Assembly (NCBI GenBank): GCA_965243605.1
Contig: CBDEVQ010000100.1
Location: forward strand, 124,001-188,000
DNA from: JBMYYR01 sp965243605
GTDB lineage: Bacteria > Bacteroidota > Bacteroidia > Flavobacteriales > CAJXXR01
Reading direction: 5' to 3'
DNA length: 64,000 nt
In this document: positions 17,634-25,821 of the stretch, piece by piece
How the letters are laid out: each line of letters begins with the position of its first letter
Numbering within the stretch: position 1 is the first letter of the stretch
Translations under genes and position numbers: made by a program
The notes under the pieces: generated by a model
Told to the model about the DNA's origin: nothing
What the model saw: the letters and a program-made list of their open reading frames with translations, nothing else
Database searches by the model: none

Positions 17634-18434
17634 ATGCTTAAGACTCCCATAGCCTATTACGGAGGAAAACAAAATATGCTTAAAGAAATTCTACCAAGAA
17701 TTCCAGAGCATACCATTTATACTGAAGCTTTTTTCGGAGGTGGCGCTGTCTTTTTTGCCAAGCCACCGGTTAAAAGTGAAACCATTAACGATACCAATAA
17801 TATGGTTGTTAATTTCTATGACGTTTTAAAATTGGATTTTCCATCGTTAAAACAAAAAATAGAATCCACTTTATTCTCCAGAGCCAGTTATATTGTTGCT
17901 CATACGATTTACAAAATGCCACACCTGTTTAATAAACTCCAGCAGGCTTGGGCATTCTACATCTCAACAAATATGGGCTTTTCATGCCGTATAGGAAGTT
18001 GGGGCTATGATAAGTATGGAAAACGCGTAAAAGCCTTTTTGAATAAGAAGCTCATTTTTAATAGGGATCTAGTATCCCGATTAGAACATGCACAAATTGA
18101 ACATAACGATGCCATTAAAGTAATTGAAAGTAGAGACACCGTAGACACCTTTCATTATGTTGATCCACCCTATATCGATACCAACCAAGGGCATTACGAT
18201 GGGTATACCCATTCAGATTATCGACGCTTATTGCAATGCCTAGAAACGGTAAAAGGAAAGTTCCTTTTATCTTCTTATCCAAGTGACATCCTTACCGAAT
18301 TCATAAACAAAAATAAGTGGTACACGATACATTTTGAAAAACCACTATCTGCCCAAAAAGCTAAAGACGGAAAATCACGAGATAGAAAGGTTGAAGTATT
18401 AACAGCCAACTATCCACTCCATATATCTAAATAA
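17634..18434 (+). CDS. DNA adenine methyltransferase (Dam/D12 class)
   Basis: 266 residues. The N-terminal YYGGKQNM is the SAM-binding FxGG-like motif I of D12-class adenine methylases, EAFFGGGAVFF follows (motif I second half), and VDPPYIDT near residue 178 is the DPPY catalytic motif IV. Ends with RKVEVLTANYPL, a C-terminal motif of this class. No restriction enzyme gene is adjacent, so it is an orphan methylase, as often carried by phages and mobile elements for self-marking or regulation. Confidence 0.9.
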   Translation: MLKTPIAYYGGKQNMLKEILPRIPEHTIYTEAFFGGGAVFFAKPPVKSETINDTNNMVVNFYDVLKLDFPSLKQKIESTLFSRASYIVAHTIYKMPHLFNKLQQAWAFYISTNMGFSCRIGSWGYDKYGKRVKAFLNKKLIFNRDLVSRLEHAQIEHNDAIKVIESRDTVDTFHYVDPPYIDTNQGHYDGYTHSDYRRLLQCLETVKGKFLLSSYPSDILTEFINKNKWYTIHFEKPLSAQKAKDGKSRDRKVEVLTANYPLHISK

Positions 18435-18461
18435 TTCACACATTTTTAAAACCAAGATCTG

Positions 18462-19085
18462 ATGAAAAAGATTGTTAACAAGACCATTAATCTGGATTTA
18501 ACCCAGATTAATGGAAATGCCTATGCGATTATGGGTGCTTTTAAAAAGCAGGCTCAAAAAGAAGACTGGACAGCTGATGAAATAGCCCTTGTGCTAGATC
18601 ATGCAAAACGTAAAGACTATATCCATCTTCTAGGAATCATTGAAAATCATTGTGATCCTGTTGATGAAGAACCAAAAAATGATAACACTATGAAAACAAA
18701 CGACATCAACGTAACACAAAAGCAAACGAGTAAAGTTGTTGCGACCTATATGGCTGTTTTACAAAACCATATTGAATCAGAACAAGCTTTTGGAATATCC
18801 TGCACGGATGATACCTATAGAGCTATTCATATCAAGGAGGCTAAAGAAGGGCATATTTCCTATGAAACCGTACCAGAGGATTTAAAGAATTTAAGCCTAG
18901 ATGATATACACATCTTAAATGCAGACGATTCCTATAAACCATTTTGGCTTGAACTTAAAAGTTCGATTTGTATTTGGGATACACCATTGATGCATTTTAT
19001 TCTAACCAAAGGGATATCCATTGATAAACTCATGGTTGCCGAGTTGGAAAATAGAGGTGCACTAAAAAGAGTAAAGAAAGACTAA
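18462..19085 (+). CDS. Two-domain hypothetical protein
   Basis: 207 residues. Residues 1-70 (IDLTQINGNAYAIMGAFKKQ-style, then EDWTADEIALVLDHAKRKDY) resemble a small domain found in phage and plasmid proteins. A low-complexity linker follows. The C-terminal half (about 88-205) is similar to that of the 20737 gene: LSLDDIHILNADDSYKPFW here against LSYDELSSIASDYDPLPFW there, then a shared IxxxKLxxxEL-R motif. Start ATG at 18462 is 27 bases after the methylase stop. Function unknown. Confidence 0.7.
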   Translation: MKKIVNKTINLDLTQINGNAYAIMGAFKKQAQKEDWTADEIALVLDHAKRKDYIHLLGIIENHCDPVDEEPKNDNTMKTNDINVTQKQTSKVVATYMAVLQNHIESEQAFGISCTDDTYRAIHIKEAKEGHISYETVPEDLKNLSLDDIHILNADDSYKPFWLELKSSICIWDTPLMHFILTKGISIDKLMVAELENRGALKRVKKD

Positions 19086-19106
19086 CTTTTTTAACCAATT
19101 AACCTT

Positions 19107-19661
19107 ATGGACAAGTTAACAAGAAGCCAACTGATGTATCATTATTTGAATCAGTATTTAGGAGCGCTTAAATCCAAGAAAAATAAAAAATCCGCTTTTG
19201 CTTATGATTTTTTCACTTTTGCAGAACTGCAAGATATCCGAGATCATTTAAAGTATCCACCAGATCAATTATTATCAGATAAAGATATCATGGATTACCT
19301 CATGCAAAAATGGGAAGAAGATAAAGCACGAAGCAGGTACCCTGATCAGGCTTATATCGAAGGTATAACTCATATTCAGGGAAGTTATGGACATTATCTA
19401 AATGCGAAATTCTTTTCTCATTGGGATGCGTATGATCATGCCAACTTTAATAGTCTTAAAGTAAAAAGTGGTCATGCCCGATATGGCTATGCCATTTTTA
19501 CCAGTGACGTACACTTAGAGGATATAAAGCATGTAACGACAAAGCCACGACGTTGGTTTACCGATTTACGCTTAGCGGAGTCTAAAGTCGAAGAAATGGT
19601 TTTAGGAGGAGAATGTAAGGATGAGAATCTGGTCATACATCAAGATTTACGTCCCCTGTAA
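19107..19661 (+). CDS. Hypothetical protein of mobile element
   Basis: 184 residues, soluble, rich in aromatics (MYHYLNQYLGAL, FAYDFFTFAEL). A central segment AYIEGITHIQGSYGHYLNAKFFSH and the late HVTTKPRRWFTDLRLAESK are distinctive but belong to no family recognised here. It sits in a run of short, evenly spaced plus-strand genes (18462-21186) that look like an element-borne replication or maintenance operon. Confidence 0.65.
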   Translation: MDKLTRSQLMYHYLNQYLGALKSKKNKKSAFAYDFFTFAELQDIRDHLKYPPDQLLSDKDIMDYLMQKWEEDKARSRYPDQAYIEGITHIQGSYGHYLNAKFFSHWDAYDHANFNSLKVKSGHARYGYAIFTSDVHLEDIKHVTTKPRRWFTDLRLAESKVEEMVLGGECKDENLVIHQDLRPL

Positions 19662-19704
19662 GAATTAATCCATAAACCAAATCTTTATTTTGAAAACCAG
19701 TTTT

Positions 19705-20163
19705 ATGCCTACAGAAATTAAAGTGTCGTATTATCCAGATTTAAGGGATGATACGACACACCCACAAGTAAGGTCATCCCATGATGCCTTTGCGTATCTG
19801 ATAAAACAATGGGATTTAGACACTTTGTATTATAGAGAATGCTTTACCGTCTTATATTTAAATACGGCCAATCAGATTCTTGGGTATACATGTATCTCTA
19901 TGGGAGGGCTTAATTCTTGTCATCCTGATTCTAGAATTATTTTTGGAATCGCCCTTAAATGTGGTGCTCGGGGTATTATTTTAAGTCATAACCATCCATC
20001 AAAAAATCCTAAACCTTCAAAAGAAGATATAGCGATGACTAAGAAACTCACTCAGGGGGCTAAAACTCTAGATCTCCACATTCTAGATCACCTTATTATC
20101 TATGGAACAGGGCAGGACGATTATTATTCTTTTATGGATAATAATATACTTCCGTGTCCTTAA
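19705..20163 (+). CDS. RadC-like JAB-domain protein
   Basis: 152 residues from the ATG at 19705 (a TTG at 19690 would add five). The JAMM core is complete: an upstream acidic segment, SHNHPSKNPKPSKEDIAMTKKL (HxH then S/D-containing signature), and LDHLIIYG. These are the metal-binding residues of the RadC family. The N-terminal helix-hairpin-helix of chromosomal RadC is absent, as in the short RadC-like proteins that are common on mobile elements and phages. Their function is unsettled. Confidence 0.85.
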   Translation: MPTEIKVSYYPDLRDDTTHPQVRSSHDAFAYLIKQWDLDTLYYRECFTVLYLNTANQILGYTCISMGGLNSCHPDSRIIFGIALKCGARGIILSHNHPSKNPKPSKEDIAMTKKLTQGAKTLDLHILDHLIIYGTGQDDYYSFMDNNILPCP

Positions 20164-20198
20164 ATATCTAAATGTTTAACCCATAAAATGTATAAATT

Positions 20199-20753
20199 AT
20201 GGAAAAAGTAACGATGATTGATAGTCTTATTGAGAATATCAAAACCGACAACGGGCTTTTAGAAGAAGCCGAATTACAGATTGCTTCTGCAAGGGAAGCG
20301 AAGCGTCGTATATCTGAGCGTTTAAAAGAGTACCGCTCAGATGTATATGTATTATCTAAGTATTTGGATGATACTCAGAAAGCAAAACTGGAAGAACTGG
20401 ATTTATATCCAGAGGAAAGTACCCGCAAATCTCGTATGAATTCCGTTGCTGAAATCGCTTTAGAGCTTTTGATAAAAGCAAAGGACTATGCCCTCAGTAA
20501 TGAGGCGTGGTACGAAGGATATATCAAAATGCATCCAAAAGAGAAAGAAACACTGAGCTATTCTGAGTTTAATATCAAATGTCGAGGACTATTTAATACC
20601 ATGAAAGTTTTACGAACCAAAGGGAAGAATCCGAAAAGTTCAAAAGACGATATGATTTCATTAAATGGAAAACCGATAAAGGATATTACTTTAAACGAAT
20701 CTCCAAAAATCAATTCGAACTCTAAACTACCCAAAGATGTCACAGATAAATAA
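20199..20753 (+). CDS. Hypothetical coiled-coil protein
   Basis: 184 residues. The first ~60 residues form a probable coiled coil (LLEEAELQIASAREAKRRIS) that continues to a helical middle region (SVAEIALELLIKAKDYAL). A C-terminal Ser/Lys-rich tail (LNESPKINSNSKLPKD) is probably disordered. The stop overlaps the start of the next gene by 17 bases. No known family. Confidence 0.65.
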   Translation: MEKVTMIDSLIENIKTDNGLLEEAELQIASAREAKRRISERLKEYRSDVYVLSKYLDDTQKAKLEELDLYPEESTRKSRMNSVAEIALELLIKAKDYALSNEAWYEGYIKMHPKEKETLSYSEFNIKCRGLFNTMKVLRTKGKNPKSSKDDMISLNGKPIKDITLNESPKINSNSKLPKDVTDK

Positions 20754-21186
20754 ACAGTGGGAAATATTTGATAACAAAACAAAAGCGATTCATTATGCCT
20801 TGTGGTTAAATTTTAAATACCGCAGAGAAGATGAGCTGTTTAGCGTAGTTATCGGACCCGAGAATAATTTTGCGGTTTGTCAAACGCAGATGGCAAAAGA
20901 CATGTTTGTGAGCGTAATGGATGATTTTACAGATGTCCTTAAAAACTTAAGTTATGATGAGCTTTCAAGTATTGCGAGTGATTATGATCCGTTACCTTTT
21001 TGGGAAGACATACGGGGTATGTTTTCTACAAAAGACAATCATACCTTGATGCTTATTCTAGATCAGAAGATTCCTTTAGAAAAAATCATAAGGTTTGAAT
21101 TGGCAGGTCGTGAATACGATGAAAATAACATTTGGGTTGGTTATGATAAAGCGAAGGAAATCTGGCTGGAATCAGAACACAACTAG
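20737..21186 (+). CDS. Hypothetical protein, paralogue of the 18462 C-domain
   Basis: 149 residues. A short N-part (KAIHYALWLNFKYRREDELFSVVIG) is followed by LSYDELSSIASDYDPLPFW, then IPLEKIIRFELAGRE, aligned with the same segments of the C-terminal half of the 18462 protein. Conserved positions (D, FW, I-EK, EL-R) suggest a shared small fold. It is the last gene of the operon, ended by a strong terminator at 21219. Confidence 0.65.
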   Translation: MSQINKQWEIFDNKTKAIHYALWLNFKYRREDELFSVVIGPENNFAVCQTQMAKDMFVSVMDDFTDVLKNLSYDELSSIASDYDPLPFWEDIRGMFSTKDNHTLMLILDQKIPLEKIIRFELAGREYDENNIWVGYDKAKEIWLESEHN

Positions 21187-21218
21187 AATAAGAAGTAAAT
21201 AACAACTAAAAAAAATGA

Positions 21219-21251
21219 AGCACATAGAACGAATTTTCTATGTGCTTTTTT
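21219..21251 (+). terminator. Rho-independent terminator
   Basis: AGCACATAGAA and TTCTATGTGCT, 11 perfect pairs, 6-base loop, then T5. Convergent with the serine recombinase gene. Confidence 0.85.
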
Positions 21252-21279
21252 CTCTATGCAAGAGTGATTTAATTATGGA

Positions 21280-23001
21280 TTAATATATTGATGTATAAGA
21301 TAGAATACTGTCTCGAAGAGTGCGTACTCTGGTGCGCCAATGTGGATAATGTATGTCCAATTCCTTCAAATCGCCTTGTTTTATAAGGCGATTTTCTGGT
21401 TCGAAGCCCCTGTTTTGAGCATTGAAGTACTCCTCACATTCTTTTAAGGCTAAAAGTGGTTTAGACCTTGTAATATAAAGAGATTTGGAAAGAATAGTCT
21501 GGTTCGAAGATAATGGTTGGAGTAATTTTTTAATCCGTGTTTTATCAGAAGATTCAAGTATTTTTTTTGCTTTTTCTTTTAAATCTACATATTGTAATAA
21601 TTCCTTTTCAATCTTTTTTTGTTGGCTTTGACTTTTTATATATTCAAGGTTTAGCTCCTCAATTTGTTTTTCGATCTCACGTGAGGATTTTATAAAGATA
21701 TCTTTAGATATTTCCTCATCAGTCCTTAAGATGAGTAATTTATCAAGTCGTTTGTTTAACGCTAGGCGTCGCTTGTTTACTTCTTTTAAGAGATGCTCTG
21801 AGTCTGTTTTGTCTTGAGACTTTAGGTGATCTATACACCCCATGATAAAGGAGTAAAATGCGTGTGGAATCTGATATTTATCAATATAATCTAAATATTG
21901 ATGGGTTAATGTTGATTCTTCAATAGAACCTTGGGAGCATGGTTTGTGTTTAGTACAATGGTAATAAATCTTACGGATAAAATTAGGCTGTTTCATTTTA
22001 GAAATTTTCAATGCACATTTAGGACAAGCGTTCTTTTTTAAATCTGAAAACTTATAGCGACATCCGGTACATCGAACCTGAGATTTACGTTCAGCTGTAA
22101 TCATGGATTTACACTCTCCACATCTGAGCCATCCACGGTATTTAAAATCAAGCTCTAAGGGGTGAGACTTCGTTCTGTTGTCATCTAGGACCTTTTGTAC
22201 TTTTAAAAACGTCTGGTGGCTAATCATGGGTTTGTGTTTCCCTTTAAAGATTTCACATACACCATGTTCATTTTTCCATTTAAATTTGCCGTAATAAAAT
22301 GGATTTCTAAAGAGTCTATTGTAAGCAGAACGGCTGTAAAAGCCTCCTCTTGGGGATTTAAGGCCTAAACTATCACCAACTTTTTTAATTTGTTGTAGAC
22401 TATAATTTCCAGTTTTCATGTGATGCCAAAGCGTTTTTACAGTGTTATAGGTTTCAGGGTCTATAATAATTTCTTGATCTTTGACTACTGACCGTCCTTT
22501 TTTATTGTGGAGATATCCCACTGGAGGTAAGGATCCAGGAAACCATCCTCTGTTTGCTTTGGCTTTTGTTCCTCGCCTGACATCGGTTTTTAAATCCTTA
22601 ATAAACTGATTTGCCATTCCAAGTTCCACAGACATCATTAGAACGTTGTCAGAGGGCTTGTAACTGCTGCTGTTGCATTGTATGTGTTTAATGACACTGT
22701 TTTGCAGTAGCCAGCTAATTCGCCCTCCATCGATAGGATTACGGGATAATCGGTTTAATTTCCAACAAATAATACCTTGAGCTTCGCCTTTTTCAATCTG
22801 AGTTAACATCTCATTAAAAACTGGTCGTCCAGGAGCTTTTGCAGATTTAGATTCTTGAAAAACCTTAGTAATAGTAATCCCCTTATCGAGAGCTAATTTT
22901 TCAATGACTTGTACTTGGTCATCAATAGAAGCCATTTGTCTATCCTCGGATTCAGAGGATTTTCTTGCATAGAGAAAATACGTAATATTTTCTGTAATCA
23001 T
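21280..23001 (-). CDS. Large serine recombinase with expanded zinc-ribbon domain
   Basis: 573 residues. N-terminal resolvase domain: FLYARKSSESEDRQ (catalytic Ser15 or 16), then SIDDQ, LNRLSRNP (conserved Arg region). The recombinase domain (about 160-260) includes GWFPGSLPPVGY, RNPFYYGKFKWK. The zinc-binding part has WLRCGECKSMITAE, VRCTGCRYKF, NACPKCALK and YYHCTKHKPC: more CxxC pairs than the single ribbon common in this family, i.e. probably two or three metal sites. A coiled-coil region (about 440-500) precedes a C-terminal tail. Such enzymes integrate or excise mobile DNA. Its 5' leader contains interlaced inverted repeats (23013-23107). Confidence 0.9.
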   Translation of the reverse strand: MITENITYFLYARKSSESEDRQMASIDDQVQVIEKLALDKGITITKVFQESKSAKAPGRPVFNEMLTQIEKGEAQGIICWKLNRLSRNPIDGGRISWLLQNSVIKHIQCNSSSYKPSDNVLMMSVELGMANQFIKDLKTDVRRGTKAKANRGWFPGSLPPVGYLHNKKGRSVVKDQEIIIDPETYNTVKTLWHHMKTGNYSLQQIKKVGDSLGLKSPRGGFYSRSAYNRLFRNPFYYGKFKWKNEHGVCEIFKGKHKPMISHQTFLKVQKVLDDNRTKSHPLELDFKYRGWLRCGECKSMITAERKSQVRCTGCRYKFSDLKKNACPKCALKISKMKQPNFIRKIYYHCTKHKPCSQGSIEESTLTHQYLDYIDKYQIPHAFYSFIMGCIDHLKSQDKTDSEHLLKEVNKRRLALNKRLDKLLILRTDEEISKDIFIKSSREIEKQIEELNLEYIKSQSQQKKIEKELLQYVDLKEKAKKILESSDKTRIKKLLQPLSSNQTILSKSLYITRSKPLLALKECEEYFNAQNRGFEPENRLIKQGDLKELDIHYPHWRTRVRTLRDSILSYTSIY

Positions 23002-23012
23002 ATATTGTATAT

Positions 23013-23107
23013 AAAAAGGACAACGGAATTAAGATTTAAAGTTGCGACACCTAAATCTTCCGTTGCCCTTTTTAGGCTTAAATCTTTATATATAATTAGG
23101 TGTCGCA
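23013..23107. promoter_or_regulatory. Interlaced inverted repeats upstream of serine recombinase
   Basis: Pair A (23013-23028 with 23058-23073, 15 of 16 bases) encloses the left arm of pair B (23043-23054 with 23096-23107, 12 perfect), while B's right arm lies outside A: an A-B-A'-B' pseudoknot order. A third pair, AAGATTTAA (23031-23039) with TTAAATCTT (23078-23086), is also present. It lies 11-106 bases 5' of the recombinase start codon, so it may be a leader RNA switch, an operator array, or the attachment site acted on by the recombinase. Confidence 0.6.
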
Positions 23108-23142
23108 TACACATGATACCATAGCAATAGTAAATTATAAAA

Positions 23143-23403
23143 TCATATCGTCCACAAACTAGAGTCCAATACAGCAGATACAAGTCCAAACAATTGCTCT
23201 AGAATTTTATCCGCCTCACAAGGGGATAATACAATGTCAAATTCCCTATGATACAATTCTATAAATTCAGTTTTTTTCTTAGGACTTAATTGCGCGGTGT
23301 TAAGTTGCATATAAATCTTATTGTAATAATTATCTATTCTTACAGATAGACCAAGACAAACCCTACACATTCCTTGACCTATCTGCAAAAGATAAATATT
23401 CAT
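23143..23403 (-). CDS. Small hypothetical protein (mobile-element type)
   Basis: 86 residues; ATG at 23403, or at 23370 if the hydrophobic first residues are not translated (MCRVCLGL). The central part, KKTEFIELYHREFDIVLSPCEADKILEQLFGL, has the pattern of a small helical phage/element protein: a Y-x-EF-I-L segment, S-EA, then a hydrophobic helix. It lies upstream of the serine recombinase, in the same orientation, and is divergent from the winged-helix gene. Function unknown. Confidence 0.55.
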   Translation of the reverse strand: MNIYLLQIGQGMCRVCLGLSVRIDNYYNKIYMQLNTAQLSPKKKTEFIELYHREFDIVLSPCEADKILEQLFGLVSAVLDSSLWTI

Positions 23404-23416
23404 AGAATAGATCTAT

Positions 23417-23764
23417 ATGAATTACAAACAAACCACTCAAACCCCCAATAGTCTTTTTGATATTCATCTAAGAGCCTTATCAGAATCACAACTAAAGGTC
23501 TTACTCATTATAGTACGACGTACATTAGGCTATATGAGTAAAAAGTACTCAGGAAGGCGTGTTGAGAAGGCATGGATTACTCAGCGGTTATTTACCATGC
23601 TTACTGGCTTGTCAGCTCGGGCTGTATCGGAAGCTATAGAAGAGCTTAGTAAAAAACGAATTATCCAGGTCTATGATGAATCAGGCAGGGAAGTTTTTAC
23701 GTCAAAAGAAAGACAACTCTCGGCTAAACTCTACTTTTCAAGCAAATCCTTGCTTGATGACTAA
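23417..23764 (+). CDS. Winged-helix DNA-binding protein (replication-type)
   Basis: 115 residues. SESQLKVLLIIVRRTLGY is the first helix of the winged-helix fold found at the N-terminus of phage replication protein O and plasmid initiators, followed by a turn and the recognition helix (LTGLSARAVSEAIEELSKKRIIQVY). It is short, so only the DNA-binding part is present. In a mobilizable element it could be a replication initiator fragment or a regulator. It ends 9 bases before a terminator. Confidence 0.7.
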   Translation: MNYKQTTQTPNSLFDIHLRALSESQLKVLLIIVRRTLGYMSKKYSGRRVEKAWITQRLFTMLTGLSARAVSEAIEELSKKRIIQVYDESGREVFTSKERQLSAKLYFSSKSLLDD

Positions 23765-23772
23765 ATAAACAC

Positions 23773-23799
23773 AAAAACACCCAAGTAAGGTGTTTTTTT
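23773..23799 (+). terminator. Rho-independent terminator
   Basis: AAAAACACC and GGTGTTTTT arms with a 7-base loop, continuing into a T run. Confidence 0.8.
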
Positions 23800-23892
23800 C
23801 TTGTAAAAAAATGGTGTTACAAATGGTCACACTATTAAACTAATTAGAGATTAAACTAAATAGAAATACAATTTGAAACAGGCTTAAGCGAA

Positions 23893-23988
23893 ATGGTAAC
23901 ACCAGCGAAGAAACAAAAAGAAGCTAAGCCTTTTAGGTTTATTCTCTCTTTAGTTTTATCTGCATATTCCTTTGCCTATGGATTATAG
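23893..23988 (+). CDS. Possible 31-residue membrane peptide
   Basis: ATG at 23893, 31 codons then TAG. The N-terminus is basic (PAKKQKEAKPFRF) and the C-terminus hydrophobic (ILSLVLSAYSFAYGL), which would make a single membrane-anchored peptide. It lies alone between two terminator-like hairpins. Being short and unsupported by homology, it may be chance. Confidence 0.25.
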   Translation: MVTPAKKQKEAKPFRFILSLVLSAYSFAYGL

Positions 23989-24009
23989 AATGGACAAGAT
24001 AAAATAGAA

Positions 24010-24035
24010 AAAGGCAATGTGAAAACATTGCCTTT
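24010..24035 (+). other. GAAA-tetraloop hairpin before XRE-like gene
   Basis: AAAGGCAATGT and ACATTGCCTTT form an 11-base perfect stem with a GAAA loop, 24 bases before the ATG at 24060. There is no T tract, so terminator function is weak; a role in translation or mRNA stability is possible. Confidence 0.5.
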
Positions 24036-24059
24036 AACCATTAAATAAACCATTTAATC

Positions 24060-24416
24060 ATGAAAGATTATAAGAAATACATCATCTCTAGTCATCGTAA
24101 ACAGAAGAGTTTACAAATTAAGGATATTGCATTTTTACTGGATATCGACTCCAGTAAACTTTCACGCTTTGAAAACGGGAAGTTATTGTCTCCCGAGCTC
24201 AAAGTGTGTCTAGGATATCACATCATTTTTAATTTACCAATGCCTGCTCTTGTTCATGAGCAGTATGAGGCATTAAAAGAAGGGATTGAAAACCGTTGTT
24301 TTCAATTATTAGAAAAAATAGATGATGAAAAACAAAGTTATGGGTCAAACACACGTAAGGCTAGTATTAATGCCATTTTAAACAAGTTAATGTTAAACGA
24401 GGAAGATGAATCGTAA
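24060..24416 (+). CDS. XRE-like helix-turn-helix protein
   Basis: 118 residues. Residues 1-55 form a classical HTH: YIISSHRKQKSLQIKDIAFLLDIDSSKLSRFENGKLLSPE. The C-terminal half is helical with no known family. It overlaps the next gene by 11 bases, so the two are translationally coupled. Likely a regulator of, or partner for, the RuvC-like protein. Confidence 0.8.
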   Translation: MKDYKKYIISSHRKQKSLQIKDIAFLLDIDSSKLSRFENGKLLSPELKVCLGYHIIFNLPMPALVHEQYEALKEGIENRCFQLLEKIDDEKQSYGSNTRKASINAILNKLMLNEEDES

Positions 24417-24894
24417 AGACAGAACGATACTCACCTTGTATCCCAATCAATGGGGAGTATCATATGCTTTGTTTGAAAATACAGACAATTTAGCTGATTG
24501 TGGGGTGGGTTATATTCAACCAGCCAATTTGTCAAAGGCTATAAAACGATTGAATCGGTTTTTAGATTATTACAATCCTACCCATGTTGTATTAAGAGGA
24601 GAAGACCACCTGACCAATACCCGTATTAAGGGAATAATAAAAGAATTTAAACGAGTAGCAAAGAAACACGGCTACGGGGTAGAAAGCTATTCAAGAAAGA
24701 ACATCCGGGAAGCATTTGCCGGAAATAATGCGTTTTCTAAATATGAGATTTCAAAAGAATTAATACGTATGTTTCCACAATTAGAGAAATACAGTATTCC
24801 AAAGCGAAAGAATTGGATGAGTGAACACCATCGAATGGGCGTTTTTGATGCGGTGAGTTTAGGAGTGACGTATTATGCAGGTGAGGATAATTAA
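24406..24894 (+). CDS. RuvC-like RNase H-fold protein
   Basis: 162 residues. First strand ILTLYPNQWGVSYALFEN (D replaced by N/other in the usual first strand), a second core strand with THVVLRGEDH (acidic E/D site), and a C-terminal helix GVFDAVSLGVTYY (conserved D near the end). This is the order and spacing of RuvC/YqgF-type resolvase-like RNase H folds often found on mobile elements. The first catalytic Asp is not obvious, so activity is uncertain. Coupled to the XRE-like protein upstream and followed by a weak terminator. Confidence 0.65.
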   Translation: MNRKDRTILTLYPNQWGVSYALFENTDNLADCGVGYIQPANLSKAIKRLNRFLDYYNPTHVVLRGEDHLTNTRIKGIIKEFKRVAKKHGYGVESYSRKNIREAFAGNNAFSKYEISKELIRMFPQLEKYSIPKRKNWMSEHHRMGVFDAVSLGVTYYAGEDN

Positions 24895-24905
24895 TTAAAT
24901 TTTAG

Positions 24906-24932
24906 CAGATTTATTTTAGATCTGTTTTTTTT
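24906..24932 (+). terminator. Weak terminator
   Basis: A five-base stem CAGAT/ATCTG with a 9-base loop, followed by T8. Weak stem but long U tract. Confidence 0.45.
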
Positions 24933-25056
24933 AATAAGTGTATTAATTATCAGGATAATATGATTTTTACTGAATGTGTCTTGTTACTTGAAATGTCACC
25001 TTACGCTATTTGAAATAAGTTTTAAGAATAATACTTAATTTTTAAACTTGAGATAG

Positions 25057-25064
25057 TATATTTG
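25057..25064 (+). promoter_or_regulatory. -7 element of the transporter/kinase operon
   Basis: TATATTTG matches the Bacteroidota TAnnTTTG consensus, 23 bases before the ATG at 25087. The -33 element is unclear. The next five genes have overlaps or gaps of 11 bases or less, so one promoter probably serves all six. Confidence 0.5.
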
Positions 25065-25086
25065 AAATGACAGTAAATTGATAATC

Positions 25087-25821
25087 ATGCATATAAATGT
25101 AGAAAAACTTTCTTTTGGTTATAAGTCTAAATCAACAATATTGAAGAATATTGATTTCAGATTTGATGATATTTCTTCATTAGGTATAGTGGGTGTTTCG
25201 GGAAGTGGAAAATCAACTTTACTACGATTATTATCAGGTCATTTATCCACGTCAGCAGGTCACATTAGAATAGATGGTTTGTCTCCTTTACAACATATTA
25301 AGCAACTTCAAACTTCTTTTATGTTTCAGAATACTTCTTTACTTCCTAATTTAACGGTATATGACAATATATTATTAGCTCTTAAGTTACAGAGGAAAAT
25401 AGATCTTTCGTTTGCGGAAGTGATGATGAATAAAGTTGGGTTATCTGGATTTAGAGATTATTTTCCACATCAGATATCTGGAGGAATGCAGGCAAGAGTG
25501 GCTTTAGCAAGAACTTTTGTAACACATCCTAAGTATATATTTCTTGATGAATCTTTTAGTGCATTAGATATGAAATGGAAGATTCAATTATATTCTGATT
25601 TTGAGAATTTAAGGAGGGATTTTAATGCATCTTTTATTTTTGTCACTCATAATATTGATGAAGCTTTATTATTATCTAATCATATTTTAGTATTAGGTAG
25701 TTGTGGCGAAATAATAAGTAGTCAAATAATTGATCAGCCATTACCAAGAATCTATAACAGTGGGCAGATGAGGGGTTTAGATAGGGAGTATGAAGAAATA
25801 TTTAAGGCAATAATGTTATGA
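25087..25821 (+). CDS. ABC transporter ATP-binding protein (NitT/TauT/thiamine-precursor type)
   Basis: 244 residues from ATG 25087 (a TTG three codons upstream is possible). Walker A GVSGSGKST at 36-44; Q-loop MFQNTSLLPNLTVYDNILLAL; signature QISGGMQARVALART, with M where LSGGQ-type proteins have Q; Walker B KYIFLDESFSALD; H-loop FVTHNIDEAL. The sequence after Walker B (D-N or D-EA-LLS) is that of the NitT/TauT/SsuB class. It is the first gene of a six-gene operon; its stop overlaps the permease start (ATGA). Confidence 0.9.
   Translation: MHINVEKLSFGYKSKSTILKNIDFRFDDISSLGIVGVSGSGKSTLLRLLSGHLSTSAGHIRIDGLSPLQHIKQLQTSFMFQNTSLLPNLTVYDNILLALKLQRKIDLSFAEVMMNKVGLSGFRDYFPHQISGGMQARVALARTFVTHPKYIFLDESFSALDMKWKIQLYSDFENLRRDFNASFIFVTHNIDEALLLSNHILVLGSCGEIISSQIIDQPLPRIYNSGQMRGLDREYEEIFKAIML

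Noticed and set aside
22909..23189. Short frames across the serine recombinase start and its leader
   Set aside because: They are translated from the repeat-rich leader and the antisense of the recombinase; no family pattern.
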